Below, in pieces: positions 21,476-33,182 of a stretch of DNA of 64,000 bases. Below the pieces are notes generated by a model. It was not told where the DNA came from. It ran no database searches and saw nothing but the letters and a program-made list of their open reading frames with translations. The DNA is from Nansenia antarctica. Taxonomy: Eukaryota; Chordata; Actinopteri; Argentiniformes; Microstomatidae. Both the position numbers and the translations under genes were made by a program. The stretch is from the NCBI GenBank assembly GCA_963989245.1, contig OZ022341.1:44474181-44538180 (forward strand). The letters are read 5' to 3'. Positions within the stretch are counted from its first letter, which is position 1; each line of letters starts with the position of its first letter.

Positions 21476-22436
21476 AGAAATATAAAGACAAAGAGTGGAT
21501 GTGTGAGGGGCAAAGAAATAGAGGAGGAACAAATATTTGATGTGTGTTGTAAGACTAAAGCAAACATAGTCCCTCTGTAATTCAAATACTACAGTACTGT
21601 AATACCAAGTTGCTTCCCTGTGCTGAGTGCTGAATATGTCAGACGTTTTCCAAACATTGGATGTTGATGACTGTTGTTTCAAAATGAAAAACTGCCCACT
21701 GGAACATTTCATTTGGCATAAATTGGTGGACAAAAAAGCAATTATTAATATGAATATTGCCTTGGCTCAGTAATTGAAATCTCATTCCACTCCTGCATTG
21801 TTTTGTTGCGTCACTTACAGTGTTACACAAATTAATGGGAGAATGAAAATTGCCTGGGCATAAGGCAAAAGCTCACTAAATGGACACGATGAGCAGTGTG
21901 ACACTAGGTAAGAGGCTGCTGCTATCTTGTTAATAGGGATTGTGCTTTTCCAGCTCAATGCTCTGTAATTGTCCTGATTAAGGTGAAGGTATTTTTTACC
22001 CGTTTTTCCTGTCCATTCAATAAAGAGCCCACTTAAAGAGAGATGCTGTCCGCTGTGGGCTTCCAGTACTGTGCTGATTGTTGATAAGCAGCGTTTAAAT
22101 GCATGATGAACTGTAGATTATCGTAGGGATGCTCACAGAAGAAATAACCTACAAATACATGACACCTTCTGCTGTTGTCTTTCCTCTCCCATACTGTCTA
22201 TATCAGCTGTAGGTCCTCTAGAAAAGAAAGGTCCAAACAGAGATGGTAGATTCCTCCATTGGAGCTCATTTGAAAGCCCTTACTATTTCTCCCTCCCTCT
22301 GCACAATTAGTGAAGCAGTGCTTCCACTGGGCCCAGTCCATGAGGATGGAGGTGACTGAGGTGCCTGACCGAATACTGGGGAGTCAATATATTTTTTTTT
22401 AAAACAAGACAAGAAGCAATTCAATTGAATGGGAAA
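18561..22436. other. No recognised gene (3.9 kb), short GA runs
   Basis: Contains short (GA)n at 21273-21300 and 21452-21478. I find no supportable coding sequence or transposon. The rest looks unique. Confidence 0.5.
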
Positions 22437-22467
22437 GTGTGTCCAAACTTTTGACTGGTACTGTATG
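22437..22467. mobile_element. Tc1-like terminus fragment
   Basis: GTGTGTCCAAACTTTTGACT followed by GGTACTGTA is the inverted end of a common fish Tc1 family (TACAGTACCAGTCAAAAG...). The rest of the element is missing on this side. Confidence 0.55.
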
Positions 22468-22538
22468 TATGTATGTGGCAAACCCTCGCCTCACCCAGGG
22501 AACACTATGGGTGATGGTCGAGGGGGCTCCTGGATATA

Positions 22539-22700
22539 GCCATGGAGGCCTGGGAGAACCAGCACTCACCCCATCACACCGTCATCGAGCACGTGGAGCA
22601 CATGAAGGAGCGGCTGGCGCAGGTCTGGCCGGTGGTGCGGGAACACATGGAGCGGGCTCAGCATGCCCAGGCCCGGGTGTATAGCCGCGGCGCATAGGTG
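22539..22700 (+). pseudogene. Ty3/Gypsy integrase fragment
   Basis: The frame includes TVIEHVEHMKERLAQVWPVV and AQARVYSRGA before an in-frame stop, typical of the helical region just before the C-terminal GPY/F module of fish Gypsy integrases. The core domain is missing. It stands upstream of an RT fragment, opposite to the normal RT-before-integrase order. Confidence 0.6.
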
Positions 22701-22715
22701 CACGTCTTAAAGCTG

Positions 22716-22990
22716 GGTCCAGCCCAGTGGTCCTCGTTACGAAACCCAACGGCTCCTACCGTTTCTGCAATGACATTTGGAAGTTGAATGAGGTCTCAGA
22801 GTTGGACATGTATCCAATGCCCCTGGCTGACGAGATGATAGAGAGGCTGGGACCGGCGCGGTTCATCTCCACACTCGACCTGACAAAGTGGTACTGGCAA
22901 TTTCCCCTCACCGACTGAGCACATGAGAAGACGGCATTCGCGACCCCGGGGGGCAGTACACTGTCCTCCTGTTCTGGGTCCATGGGGTTG
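22716..22990 (+). pseudogene. Ty3/Gypsy reverse transcriptase fragment
   Basis: About 70 codons show VTKPNGSYRFCND, KLNEVSELDMYPMP and ISTLDLTKWYWQFPL, the first RT blocks of Ty3/Gypsy elements. A stop follows at 22918, and a related HEKTAFATPGG continues before the sequence switches into the Tc1-like relic near 22990. Protease, the RT catalytic motif and RNase H are absent. Confidence 0.75.
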
Positions 22991-23739
22991 TTTGGCAAAC
23001 CTTAAACAAGCTTCAACATGTATTTTTTTCAGTAGTGGAGTCTTGAGGGCTGAGCGTGCACAGAGGCTATGGCAGTGGAGTGCATTGCCTACTGTCCTTT
23101 CGGTCACAGTTGTACCTGCTGCCTCCAAGTCTTTCTGGAGCTCTTTCCTAGTGGTCCTTGGCTCTTTGGCTACTCTTCTAAGTATCCTTCTGACTCCCTG
23201 ATCAGAAATCTTGAGAGGAGCTCCTGTGCGTGGCCGGTTGATGGTGGAGTAATGTTGCTTCCACTTATGGATAATGCCCCCAAAGGTGCTTAATGGAAGA
23301 TTCAGAAGTTGTGAAATACATCTGTAGCCAATTCCATTTTCATTTTTTGCAACAATCTGGTTGCGAAAGTCTTGAGACAGCTCTTTGCTCTTTTACCCAT
23401 CATTAGATTATTTGTTGTGTGGCACCTTGGTAACAAAAAAAAACGTTTATAGCCCATCAATATATTCTAACCCAGCTGACATTAATTAGCACATGTTGGA
23501 GGTAGAATTACCGTAGTTATGTTTTTCAGCTGGTTCCTTGCCTTTCCTTGCTGTGGTGTACTGCTTTTTCTTAGTGTGTTTAATACTTTTTTCCTGTTTC
23601 CACTTTATTACACATAACTTTATTTACATATGGACTTTAATGTTTTGATGTTTTTGTCTGGACTGTTTGAGTTAATACCAAAGTCTGGTGCAAATTTCAT
23701 TTGATATTGATGTGTTCAATACTTATTTCCCCCATTGTA
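22990..23739 (-). mobile_element. Tc1-like transposon, 5' half with transposase relic
   Basis: On the - strand the element starts TACAATGGGGGAAATAAGTA (end at 23739, next to TA) and reads into a decayed transposase at about 23400-22990. Visible pieces are MGKRAKS, LNLPLSTFGGIIHKWK, STINRPRTGAPL, DQGVRRILRRVAKEPRTTRK and LRFAKQ, matching the paired-type helix-turn-helix DNA-binding half of Tc1 transposases. The catalytic DDE half is gone, cut at the Gypsy relic. There is at least one frameshift near the start. Confidence 0.75.
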
Positions 23740-23759
23740 TAATAATTTTAATAATTTTG

Positions 23760-23797
23760 CCATTTAGCAGACGCTTTTATCCAAAGCGACTTACACA
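23760..23797. repeat. Short dispersed teleost repeat motif
   Basis: CATTTAGCAGACGCTTTTAT followed by CCAAAGCGACTTACA is a motif I recognise as recurring in fish genomes. I cannot assign the family. Confidence 0.4.
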
Positions 23798-23971
23798 TAT
23801 GTTACGGCACATGTGGGAAAACTAGGGTTAGGGTTAGGTGCTACGTCGACTTGGTACATGCTGGCATGTCTAACCCTAACCCTAACCCTAACCCTACCCC
23901 TAACCGTAGCACCCTAGAACCTAACCCTAACCCTAGTTTTCCCACATGTACCGTATTCCCACATGTACCGT

Positions 23972-23980
<9 letters not shown>
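23797..23980. repeat. Palindromic repeat with telomere-like CCCTAA units
   Basis: The left arm contains TTACGGCACATGTGGGAAAA followed by CTAGGGTTAGGGTTAGG. The right arm is its inverse (CCTAACCCTAACCCTAG, TTTTCCCACATGTACCGT). The centre holds a further CCCTAA array at 23869-23905, and CCCACATGTACCGT is duplicated on the right. The flanks are AT-rich. A second copy is at 50309-50472. Confidence 0.8.

Positions 23981-24003
<23 letters not shown>
23973..24003. repeat. (AT)n microsatellite
   Basis: A pure AT run adjoining the palindromic repeat. Confidence 0.92.
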
Positions 24004-24007
<4 letters not shown>

Positions 24008-24700
24008 CATTATGGAATGAAACTCTATACTGGATATGTTCAGTGATGCCTCTGACCAGCTCCTTAGTACTCTCCTTATCTAAAACCTCCCAACCATCAT
24101 CCCACCCTCTCAGATCCTCTTGTCTAGGTTGTTAGCTACTGGCAAACCAGTGCAGATCTTAAGGTGTTGTACATTCACAAAAATAAGGGATGATGTAGTA
24201 GATGCGGACGAATTGCATCACTATAAATATCAGCTAATAACAGCTACAAAACATTCAGTGAAGAGTGCTGTTTTGGTCCAAGCAAAATTGCTTTTTTTGT
24301 TTGTTTGTTTGTTTACCAGGATATGCACATACCGTATTTGCAGCAATTAAAACATTTAGCATAATTTAAAATGTTATTTTTTCCCACAGAGTGCAGCAAA
24401 AGTACAAAACGACATGCTTCACCATTAAGGACATTTAGTGCTATTTACATGTAAAATAGTAGTAAAATGCCCCTTTGATACACTTAAAATAGTGATGAGT
24501 CAAGTCCACAAAACAACAAACAAAGCAACACAGGGCACACACAATTAACCCACTGCTAAAGGCAGGAAGTTGAGTTGAATGCTGAGGGCTTTTTCCAACA
24601 CAAAATAATTGAAAAATAAAAAAGGTGCTATGAAAAGTAACATTAATGTTAAGCTTTTAAAGGCTGGGAAATGGAGGGGGCATACCTTTTTTGTAAAAAG

Positions 24701-24731
<31 letters not shown>

Positions 24732-24834
24732 TTTATCTATTCTTTATCCAGACCCACATCAGTGTAGGTAATAGGAATAATTAGTATTCAAGCTTACACT
24801 TTCTATCGAATATTACAAGATCACATGGATCGCA
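24004..24834. other. No recognised gene; short (GT)n
   Basis: (GT)n at 24702-24727. Nothing else supported. Confidence 0.5.
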
Positions 24835-25990
24835 TCTTACAGCTCTGTGGTGTGATGGACTTATCTTCTGCGGTTGAAATACCAATTCCTTCTCTCAACC
24901 CTCTTATTGCTGGGCATCTTGGGCTCTGCACTCTCCTAGTTTGGATCCTACTTGACCGAATGCTCTTACCAGGTGTCGTGGCACACCCTTACTACCAGGG
25001 TCCCCCAGGGCTCTGTCCTAGGGAGTTTATCTGTATATCAAATGTCTTTGCTCTATAATTTCCTCACATGGTTTGTCTTACCACTGCTATGCTAATGACA
25101 CTCAACTCTTTATCTTTTTCGCCCCCTCTGACACACAGGTGGCAAAAACATGTCTGCCTGGATGTCTGCTCACCACCTTAAGCTCAAGACAGAGCTGCTT
25201 TTCGTTCCTGGGAAAATCTGCCCTCTCCAAGACTTCTCGATATTGATTGAGAACTCCACTGCGTCCCCCTCCCAGTCAGCCAAGAAATCTTGGGGTGATC
25301 CTGGACAACCAACTGTCCTGTGCGGCTAACATCACAGTGATGGCCTGCTCCTGCAGATTATTCCTCTACAATATTCAAAGGATACGCCCATTCCTTACGA
25401 GAGAAAGAGGGCAACTCCTGATCCAGGTACTTCTTCATCTCCCCTCTAGACTACTCTAACTCACTCCTGTTGGGGCTCCCCGCCTCCGCCATCAGACCTC
25501 AGCAGCTCATCCAGGATGCTGCAGCCCATCTGTTCACCCATGTCACTCCCCTCCTCCGCACCCTTCCACTGGCTCCTAGTAGCAGCTCGCATCAGATTCA
25601 AGACCTCGGTGCTCGTCTACAGGGTGGTAAAAGGGAACAGCCCCTCACTATCTACAAGCAATGGTCAGTTCCCAATCACCAGCCTGATCACTCTGTTCTT
25701 CTACTCTGCTGGTCCTCTTGGCATGACATTTCTACAAGGTCATAGTGGTTGCTCTTTTCTGCCTTGGCGCCCCAGTGGTGAAATTACTTTGAGTACCTAT
25801 CTTCCACCATAGACTCATCTCTTTAGGCTACCCCTGAGCTCCTCCTCCTCCTCCTCCTCCTCAGACATCTCTACCTCCTAACATCCTATTGTACATTACC
25901 TGAACTTCAAAACATTCTTTTTTTAAACTAACAACTTTGACTGCGACTGCCGATGGCACTTGTTCTTATCGAAGGTTTAACTTACAATGG
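24835..25990 (+). pseudogene. L2-like LINE reverse transcriptase relic
   Basis: Frames switch several times. Pieces visible in order: DLSSAVE (a decayed motif A start), GVVAHPYYQG with a VPQGSVLG-like segment in another frame (about 24995-25020), a decayed ADDTQLF-like segment near 25090-25110, NLGVILDNQLSC with ANITVMACSCRLFLYNIQRI (25284-25380), and LPASAIRPQQLIQDAA followed by HVTPLLRTL (25473-25565). These are the C-terminal landmarks of vertebrate L2 LINEs. No stretch is intact, so this is an old copy. Confidence 0.82.
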
Positions 25991-26069
25991 CTGACGTACA
26001 GTTGATTCACTTACTTTAGACACATTTACTTAAATGTATAAATGTATATGATTGTAGTTATGCTTTACA

Positions 26070-26760
26070 TAAAATAATCTGCTACATTACTTAAATGTAA
26101 AAAGGTAATGGGATCTAGACAGTAAGAAGCAGGGGGAAGGATTTCACGTGGAAAATGTAAAGAACAAAGTAAAGAATAAATATTTAGGAACCCAAATGAT
26201 AAATGATCATAAATAAAGAATAACCCCTGTAAACACCTTGGAATTATCAACACCCCCCCCCCTCCACATTCAAACTGTTCCATAGCTTCACTCCACGGAT
26301 TGATATACAAAACCCTTTCCTGGTGGTACGAATACTGTGTGTTTTTAAATAAAAGATTCCCCTTAAATTATAACCCCCCTCTCGATCACTGAACCATATT
26401 TGAATATTTCCTGGTAATAGGTTATTTTTAGCTTTAAACATGAATTGTGCTGTTTGGTATGTAACAATATCTTTGTTGTTTTCAATGTTATTGGTAAATA
26501 TATTATCAATTAGAGTGGCACAATGGGAAGTAATTCTGCTGGGTCTGGTAATTTTTGGCAGTAGACTCATACTGTACATTGTATTGATGAATTCATCTGT
26601 CATTTTATTTTTATTAGCCATGTACCACATATACATTAACCATGTATATGTGGTACATTGCGTCTTATTCTTATGCCAAATAGCACCCTTCTCTATGAGT
26701 AGTCTGTTCAACACCCGTAGTATCACATAATAAAAAACAAACACCATTACATTGGTGATT
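26070..26760 (-). pseudogene. LINE relic with internal deletion (endonuclease joined to C-terminus)
   Basis: The - strand frame (26747-26247) contains LPKITRPSRITSHCATLIDN followed by IFTNNIENN, typical of the end of an apurinic-type endonuclease domain. It is directly followed by FMFKAKNNLLPGNIQIWF, YNLRGIFYLKTHSIRTTRKG and KLWNSL, typical of the LINE C-terminus. The whole reverse transcriptase is missing between ENN and KDI, yet the frame stays open for about 166 codons. Confidence 0.65.
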
Positions 26761-26820
26761 CACTTTCTAACCATCTGGTAATGCATCTAGTAAGAGTGTG
26801 AATTAAACAGACTGACAATA

Positions 26821-26822
<2 letters not shown>

Positions 26823-26870
<48 letters not shown>
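26823..26870. repeat. (GT)n microsatellite
   Basis: A pure run. Confidence 0.95.
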
Positions 26871-26874
<4 letters not shown>

Positions 26875-27910
26875 CATGCGCCTCAGATTGAAGATGGAGA
26901 AGGGCCATCTCTCGTCACACCGGTGGCATCAAATAATTTAAATGAAGCATGTCTGGGTTTGGGGGATGTTTTCTTCTTTCATTATGCTTAGTTGATTAGC
27001 GAGGGGGTCCGGGTGTGATGAAGAGTGATGAGCAGGAGTGGGAGGATCACTAGGATGTGAAGTGGTTCATCTTGTGCCTCGCTGAGCAATAAGAAGAGGA
27101 GGGAGAAACAGGTGCTAAGAGCAGCTCCATCTAAGATTTCACACAGACTGAACATCCAGATGCAATGACACTCAGTGTTGGCTATGTGGATAAGAATGCA
27201 TCCACTGATTATTTCCACTTGTTCATGTGTGATTCTAGCATGGTTGCTAGGATAAAGACTTGAACATGGTCATGGGGATATACATAATTGAGTGAAAGTA
27301 AAATAGTTCTCCAAGAGTACAGAGGTCACTACCTTCACTTACAGGGATAAAACTAGTGATATTCTAAAGTTAATGGCGATCACCGATCACAGTGCAGATC
27401 CCTGTCGATGTGCAATCTTAGTGGACATGACCAAATGCAGTGGATGTGTTTTGGAATCACTCCATGTAATCGGTAGCCCTGTCTGAGACATGCAATTCCA
27501 GATGTCTGCTTCAGACTACGAGGATGTCCTGAAATACGTTTCGGCTTAGGGTGCAGAAGACCCTGGTTCGATCTTTGCCAGCTACACACATATAGAGGTG
27601 TGTGTGATAAGAGAGAGATGTGTTCTTCCTCACACACGCACACATGCACACACAATCATCTCATGCCCTCCTTAATTAGAAGGCAGTGCAGTGACTCAAT
27701 AACCCCCTGAAGCACTTTTCACATCAGTCATGATTTCCTCCAAAATCCACCGTCCAATTTGAAGTGGCAGCAATAATTGCAATGACAGCTCTTGATAATA
27801 AACGAATAAATATAGTTATGAGCTGACTTTTGACAATGTGTGATTGACAGTGGGAGACTAATCCATTCGTGCACATGAGGTGAAGGGAAAAAAGCCACCT
27901 TAACGTACCA
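26871..27910. other. No recognised feature
   Basis: No gene or repeat supported. Confidence 0.45.
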
Positions 27911-28232
27911 TTTATGACAGCAGCTGGTGAAAGCGGGAACAAGTCGGCAACCGACCAAATGTTCAGACTGACATTCTGAAAAATGTAAATAAAATGTCAA
28001 CGTTGTTAAAAATCAATGACGCACTCGGTAGTCAAGCCAAAACATTGCAATGGATTCAGTAAGTAATCCTCACGTTAGTGTAGAGTAGTTGGGATTACTC
28101 ACCGAATCCATTGCATTGCAATATTTTGGCTTAACTAACGAGTATGTCATTGATTTTCAACAATGTTTTTCAGAATACAAGTCCGAAAATGTTGATTGGT
28201 TGCCGACTTGTTCACCAGCTGCTGTCATATTT
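27911..28232. repeat. Large palindrome, ~150-bp arms, 24-bp loop
   Basis: The left arm (27911-28068) runs from ATGACAGCAGCTGGTGAA to TGCAATGGATTCAGTAAGTA. The right arm (28093-28232) is its inverse from GATTACTCACCGAATCC to TTCACCAGCTGCTGTCAT. The arms differ by substitutions and small indels. I infer a foldback-type MITE; the outer ends and any target duplication are not clear. Confidence 0.8.
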
Positions 28233-28745
28233 GTAATCCTCAAGCAGACAGGGAGGGCTGCGTGTAATTGACTTTTGGATGAGAAAGTAACTCCCACGTC
28301 AGGGCAGCGATTGAACATTGAATTGCTGGTTGTAATCAAAATGTGGTTACACTGGCCACTGTTACTGCAATAGTAGTAAGGACTGAAACAGCTTTCCTCG
28401 ACCCAAATCCTGACACCTTCCAATTTAGCTGTAAATAATGTACATTGTTTTAACTGATCTTTGTTTAGATTGATAGGGGCACGTGGTGCACACCTGCAAG
28501 ATGGAGTGCATAGGTGTTGAAATGTCAATACCTCTTCCCTTAGGCGCTCTGGTCAGGATTAAAACAGCTGATCTTATCTTTTCTGATGTCTAGACAGGTG
28601 ACGAGCACAGCTCAGATTGGAGCAGCAACTGCTACTGCCACTACCTAAGGCTGAGTGGAGGACAATGACCGGTGAAGAGGCAGATGGATGGTGTACACTT
28701 TGGTCTGCAACAGCATTTTAAGTCAGCATTCCCTCAGGGCATAGA

Positions 28746-28747
<2 letters not shown>
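28233..28747. other. No recognised feature
   Basis: No gene supported. Confidence 0.4.
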
Positions 28748-28780
<33 letters not shown>

Positions 28781-28806
28781 TCACTCACTCACACGTGTAC
28801 ACCCGT

Positions 28807-28842
<36 letters not shown>
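28748..28842. repeat. (CA)n microsatellites with CTCA block
   Basis: (CA)n at 28748-28775, a (CTCA)n stretch, an ACACGTGTACACCCGTGTAC palindromic patch, then (CA)n to 28842. Confidence 0.93.
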
Positions 28843-28847
<5 letters not shown>

Positions 28848-30398
28848 TCTTCAAGGTCACTGGCCTTGTCTTTTCTAGAGCAGGGCTGTCCATCTGAGTC
28901 CAGCTGTGACTCTGTTTGTCAGTCATTTACTGCTCTTCATGTAACACTGATCTTATGTATGTTTTTCATCGTCTTGTCCTCCTTGCCCCCCCCCCCCCCC
29001 CCATGTCTCCCCCCCCATGTCCCCCTCCCCCACACTCTCCTAGAAGAGAGGATACGGTTGAAGATCTAAGATTTCTACCTTTCAATACCAAAGCAATAGC
29101 CTCGCTATGTTTGGGATAATGTATGCATTATCATGTGAACTCATGTTGTACTCAGGACAGACACCTACGGTATTTGTACTAGTGTTTGTACGAGTACGAG
29201 TCTTCCCTAAAACAAAAATGCTCAAAAATCAATGACCCCTCCAAAAGGAATTCAGGAAAATGAGGAATAGGGTGGAGAGTGACAGGAGGAGAGCAGAGGT
29301 GGGAGTGGTGGTGGGGGGGTGGGGAGTCAGAGCAAGACCTCTGTGTGGAGAAATTAATGCAGGTGATCAGTCAGACAGACTGTGGGGGGTGGCAGCGGTG
29401 AGTGCAGGTCATCTCTGAGTCCAACAGAGGGAGGCTGACCACCAGCAAGGTGGGGGGTGAGGACTGCTAAGCTGGCTGTATGGGTGCTTCATTACACAGC
29501 AACTCATTAGCTATTGAGAAAGAGAGACACTTTATCTTCCAAATAACGTGTTTTAAAACACACAAAAGTGTCATATCATGTCATATCATTCTTGTAACAA
29601 CTAAACATTTGTTTAAATGTGTTATTACATGCAAATGTGACCAAGACAAGTGTGCAAGCTCACCCGAGCTAGCTCATGGTTTCAGGTCTCAGGCGAGGTT
29701 ACAACTACTAGGACAGTCTGGATGAGCTGTATTGTTAACAGGCGAATACAGGTATCTGCTATTTGTCATGCCATTAATAACCTGTGTGGTGACCTTTTTA
29801 AAGGCTGCTAGTCGCTGCCACTCTGCTGCAATGGATCAATGAAGCACAAGAAACATGGGTCATACTATAGATGTTATTCTGAATGCAGTAGAAGCACCTG
29901 TGGGAAAGTAATGTGATATCGTCATGCTACTGGAGTACAGTATCTCACACTTCAGTTTGACGTTCATAAACATCCAAACTTGACAAACATATTCTGTTTG
30001 AATCAGAGGCAGCAGACGACAGGGTAGATTTGTCACAGACATTCAGGGATATTGGAATAAATAAATAATGAAGGTCGCATTGGACATATTTCATAAAATC
30101 AAGTATTAATCCATCATGAACAAGTCAAGTTACAGGGTGTGGCCCGTGTCTGAGTAATACAGTCAATAACCCCTCGAAACTAAATATCACGTCCCATATT
30201 TTCACATCAAAGAAGTAGAGAGAGGGAGGAGCAGTTTGGCTAGAGCAGAGCAGCCTCAAATGGCTGTCGGCACCAAAGTCGGCACATGAAAGCCTATCCA
30301 CAAAAGCCCCAGTTCAAACTCTGGGGAGTTTGTCAAGCCAAATCAGACTACGCTGTCAGGTCTATCGAAGAGCATTCGGTCGCATCACAATGTCCACC
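28843..30398. other. No recognised gene; poly-C tract
   Basis: A poly-C run at 28986-29002 and G-rich patches near 29290-29330. Nothing else supported. Confidence 0.5.
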
Positions 30399-31706
30399 TT
30401 AAAGGGACACTTCACAGATTTTTTTTTTACCTCATATTCATTAGGCCTATCTCCAGCACCTTACCAGTGCACATATTTGAAAGCACTACCTTCTGTAGTG
30501 AAAATGATGAGAAAAGGTCTGATGGAAACTACCCCCTATGCCATCATTCGGGGTAAAACAAGTTTACAGCCAGGAGGAGTGCATTTATGGCTGTAGTTCT
30601 TGAAAACGGAATTCCACTGTTTTCACTCCTAATCACAGCTTAGGGGATCATTTCCTTAGGACGTTTTCCCTTATCTTTTTGGATACACTGAAATACCGAA
30701 AATTGCAGTTTTCACATGTGACACTGGTATGGTGCTGGGCAGTGGTGTAGTCTAGTTTTTTCTAGTGGGTATACTGTGATTTTGCCCTCCCAGTCAGAGC
30801 GACACCTGTCCCGTAGCGACACCCCATAAGCACCACCACACTCACTTATGCATACAGTATGCATCTACACCGGTGTTTGCTGCCTTGGGGGGGCGTGGCA
30901 TGGACTGTACTTGTACATCAAGCTGCCTCACGCTACAGAAACAGGAGATAGGCTCCTGCCCCCTAAGCCTAACCATCGGTTCTCAAGGCTACTTATGTGG
31001 TCTTGACTACATGTCCACTTTCTCACCTGGTTCTTGCTGTCTCTCTCTGGTGTGCCGACACCATCCTGCTCTCTCTCATTCTCTCCCTCTCTATCCTCCA
31101 CTCTCCCTCTTTTGCTGTCAACCAAAAGGCAAATATAACAACCAGAGTATTTATAATTTAATAAGAGGTATACATTGAATTCATATCAAATCATAACATC
31201 ATTCTAATTGAATATTGGGTTGCTGTGGGCAATAGAGTCAGATACTGTCTTTACTTACTCTCTCACCTGTAAGAAAATCGTATGTCCAACTACAAAAAAC
31301 AGACATTTCCAATGAGTGAGGGTTTGTTCCAATGCTTCAATCCACTGTCCATGTACTGTAAATATACCATTATGGTATTACCATAAAGCCCAATTCTCGC
31401 AGAATAAGAAAGATTGTATATCTACTTTAAGTAAAATAATAAAGTGCATCCAGTTAGCTCTTTAGCTGGCATGTGTGCAGCAGACTAGCTCATCTAATCA
31501 CCTCTGAGCTAGCTAGCATGAATAAAAGTGTGAAAGTTCTGTCACAAAACGCCGTTACGTATCCTCGCGCATTTTTAAGTGGGTATACGCAAATCCTTGT
31601 CCTTTCCTAGTGGGTATACGGCGTAGTCCTGCGTATCACGTAGACTACACCACTGGTGCTGGGTACAATGAATATGAGGTTAAAAATCGGTTAAGTGTCC
31701 CTTTAA
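30399..31706. mobile_element. TTAA-flanked non-autonomous DNA transposon
   Basis: Left end TTAAAGGGACACTTCACAGA and right end TAAGTGTCCCTTTAA are inverted. The similarity continues inwards (ACCTCATATTCATT on the left, AATGAATATGAGGT on the right). TTAA on each side fits piggyBac or Kolobok insertion. No transposase is present. Without the nested hAT element the length would be about 380 bp. Confidence 0.8.
30740..31655. mobile_element. Nested hAT-type element with 8-bp target duplication
   Basis: It starts CAGTGGTGTAGTCTA and ends TAGACTACACCACTG, a perfect 15-bp inverted end. The flanks are identical GTGCTGGG at 30732-30739 and 31656-31663. Eight-base duplications and CAGTGG termini are hAT hallmarks. 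The interior repeats AGTGGGTATAC near both ends. I see no transposase frame, so it is non-autonomous. Confidence 0.9.
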
Positions 31707-32064
31707 GCTAACAAGAGTAGCGTCACGATAAAGAAAGAAAGAAAAGTGGAAATAACGTCACCTTTCTTATTAAAGGGATAGTTCAGGTTTTTTTTATGTT
31801 ACTTGGAGTGTTCATCCAGACGGAACAGAACTTATTCTGTAATATTTCCATTCTTTATCCTCCTTTGGCTGGCTCTGGGGCTAGCATTTAGCCATATCAG
31901 TGTACACGAATAGGATCCTGTATGCTATACTATACTATACTCAAAAACATCTCCACAAGAAATTATCATATCTTTGTGGACTATTACACGCATGTCAACA
32001 TGAAAACAATTAGATATTTCCACTATTTAATAATGAAACTTATAGCTTATATTATTCAAACTGA

Positions 32065-32680
32065 GGCTACGTCCACACCAATACGTTTTTTTGATAAACG
32101 TTTTTCGTATATAAAAATATTACCGTCCACACCAGCATGTTTAAACGCAATATAAACGCTGTCATTGAGCATTCCACACCAGTAGTCGGCAATATAATTT
32201 TATCCCCATAGCCCCGCTGGCCAATCAGACGCCTCTGTCTCTCAATGTTCTCGATCATTAACTGTGCATTTATCTGTAAACAGGTTAAAAGTCCAGTTAA
32301 CAGTGAAAGAACTAGAAGCACTTTGTTCACATCCATTTTCCTCGCTTGTGTAGCCTCGACCACCGTTGCCTGTTGTAAACATAGTTGTTACTGGTGCCAG
32401 GATATGACGTTGGAGGGAACAGCAAACAGCTGCAGTGTGCATGATCATAGAAATCTACGCGCATGATGACGTGACGAATACAAAAAGCTCCGTCTATCTC
32501 GTCCACACGTCAAAAATATACGGCGAATATACAGTGTTTTAAAAAAATCTTCACTCTGGCAGGTGTTTTTAAACATCTTTGTTTTCAGGGGGCAAAAACT
32601 CGTTTGCATCTTGACGAACCCCCCAAAACGAATATAAAAATCCACGTTTATCAAAAAAACGTATAGGTGTGGACAGGGCC
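32065..32680. mobile_element. hAT-like MITE, ~616 bp
   Basis: Left GTCCACACCAATACGTTTTT followed by TTGATAAACGT, and right ACGTTTATCAAAAAAACGTA followed by TAGGTGTGGAC, form an inverted repeat of about 38 bp. GTCCACACC termini occur in several fish hAT non-autonomous families. I found no clear target duplication. Confidence 0.7.
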
Positions 32681-32719
32681 TAAGAATGCCTCCTGTTTTG
32701 CCCTCAGTTTGGAACTAAT

Positions 32720-32861
32720 TGTCATGACCACGCCCATGTCCTAACTTCCGAGGTCCAACCCCCCCAGCCTACTAATCACCCTCAACTGTTCCTCATTAGT
32801 TCCTGATCACCCTTTGTTCTCGCTCCCCTTATATTCCCTTCAGTTTCACTCCACCTCAGGC

Positions 32862-32898
<37 letters not shown>

Positions 32899-33182
32899 CA
32901 TATACATATACATATACAGTATATATCCCACCCCTGTATTTATTGTTCATGCCTGTTTCCCTCACGGTTCTGCCTGTGTCTTTGGTAGCCGTGACCAGTT
33001 TGTTACCAAGCTTTCCAAACCTGACTATGAATTTGCTCTTCGTGTTTTTCTACAGCCTGGATCCTAATAAACACCATTGCCTGCAATTGTAGCCTCCTGA
33101 GTGTCATTGCACTCATTTCTCCTTACATCCGTGTACCGGAGTGAGCAAGTTGTTGCGCACTTGAGCGGAACACGACAACAAC
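32720..33182 (+). mobile_element. Probable solo LTR
   Basis: It starts TGTCATGACCACGCCC, has a TATA-like CCTTATATTCC near 32828 and AATAAA near 33064, and ends near GACAACAACA. TG...CA ends plus promoter and poly(A) signals in the right order suggest a Ty3/Gypsy-type LTR with an internal (TA)n expansion at 32866-32895. No 5-bp duplication is evident. Confidence 0.42.

Noticed and set aside
28740..28842. CRISPR-like regular array
   Set aside because: It is a simple CA/CTCA microsatellite in eukaryotic DNA; there are no spacer units.
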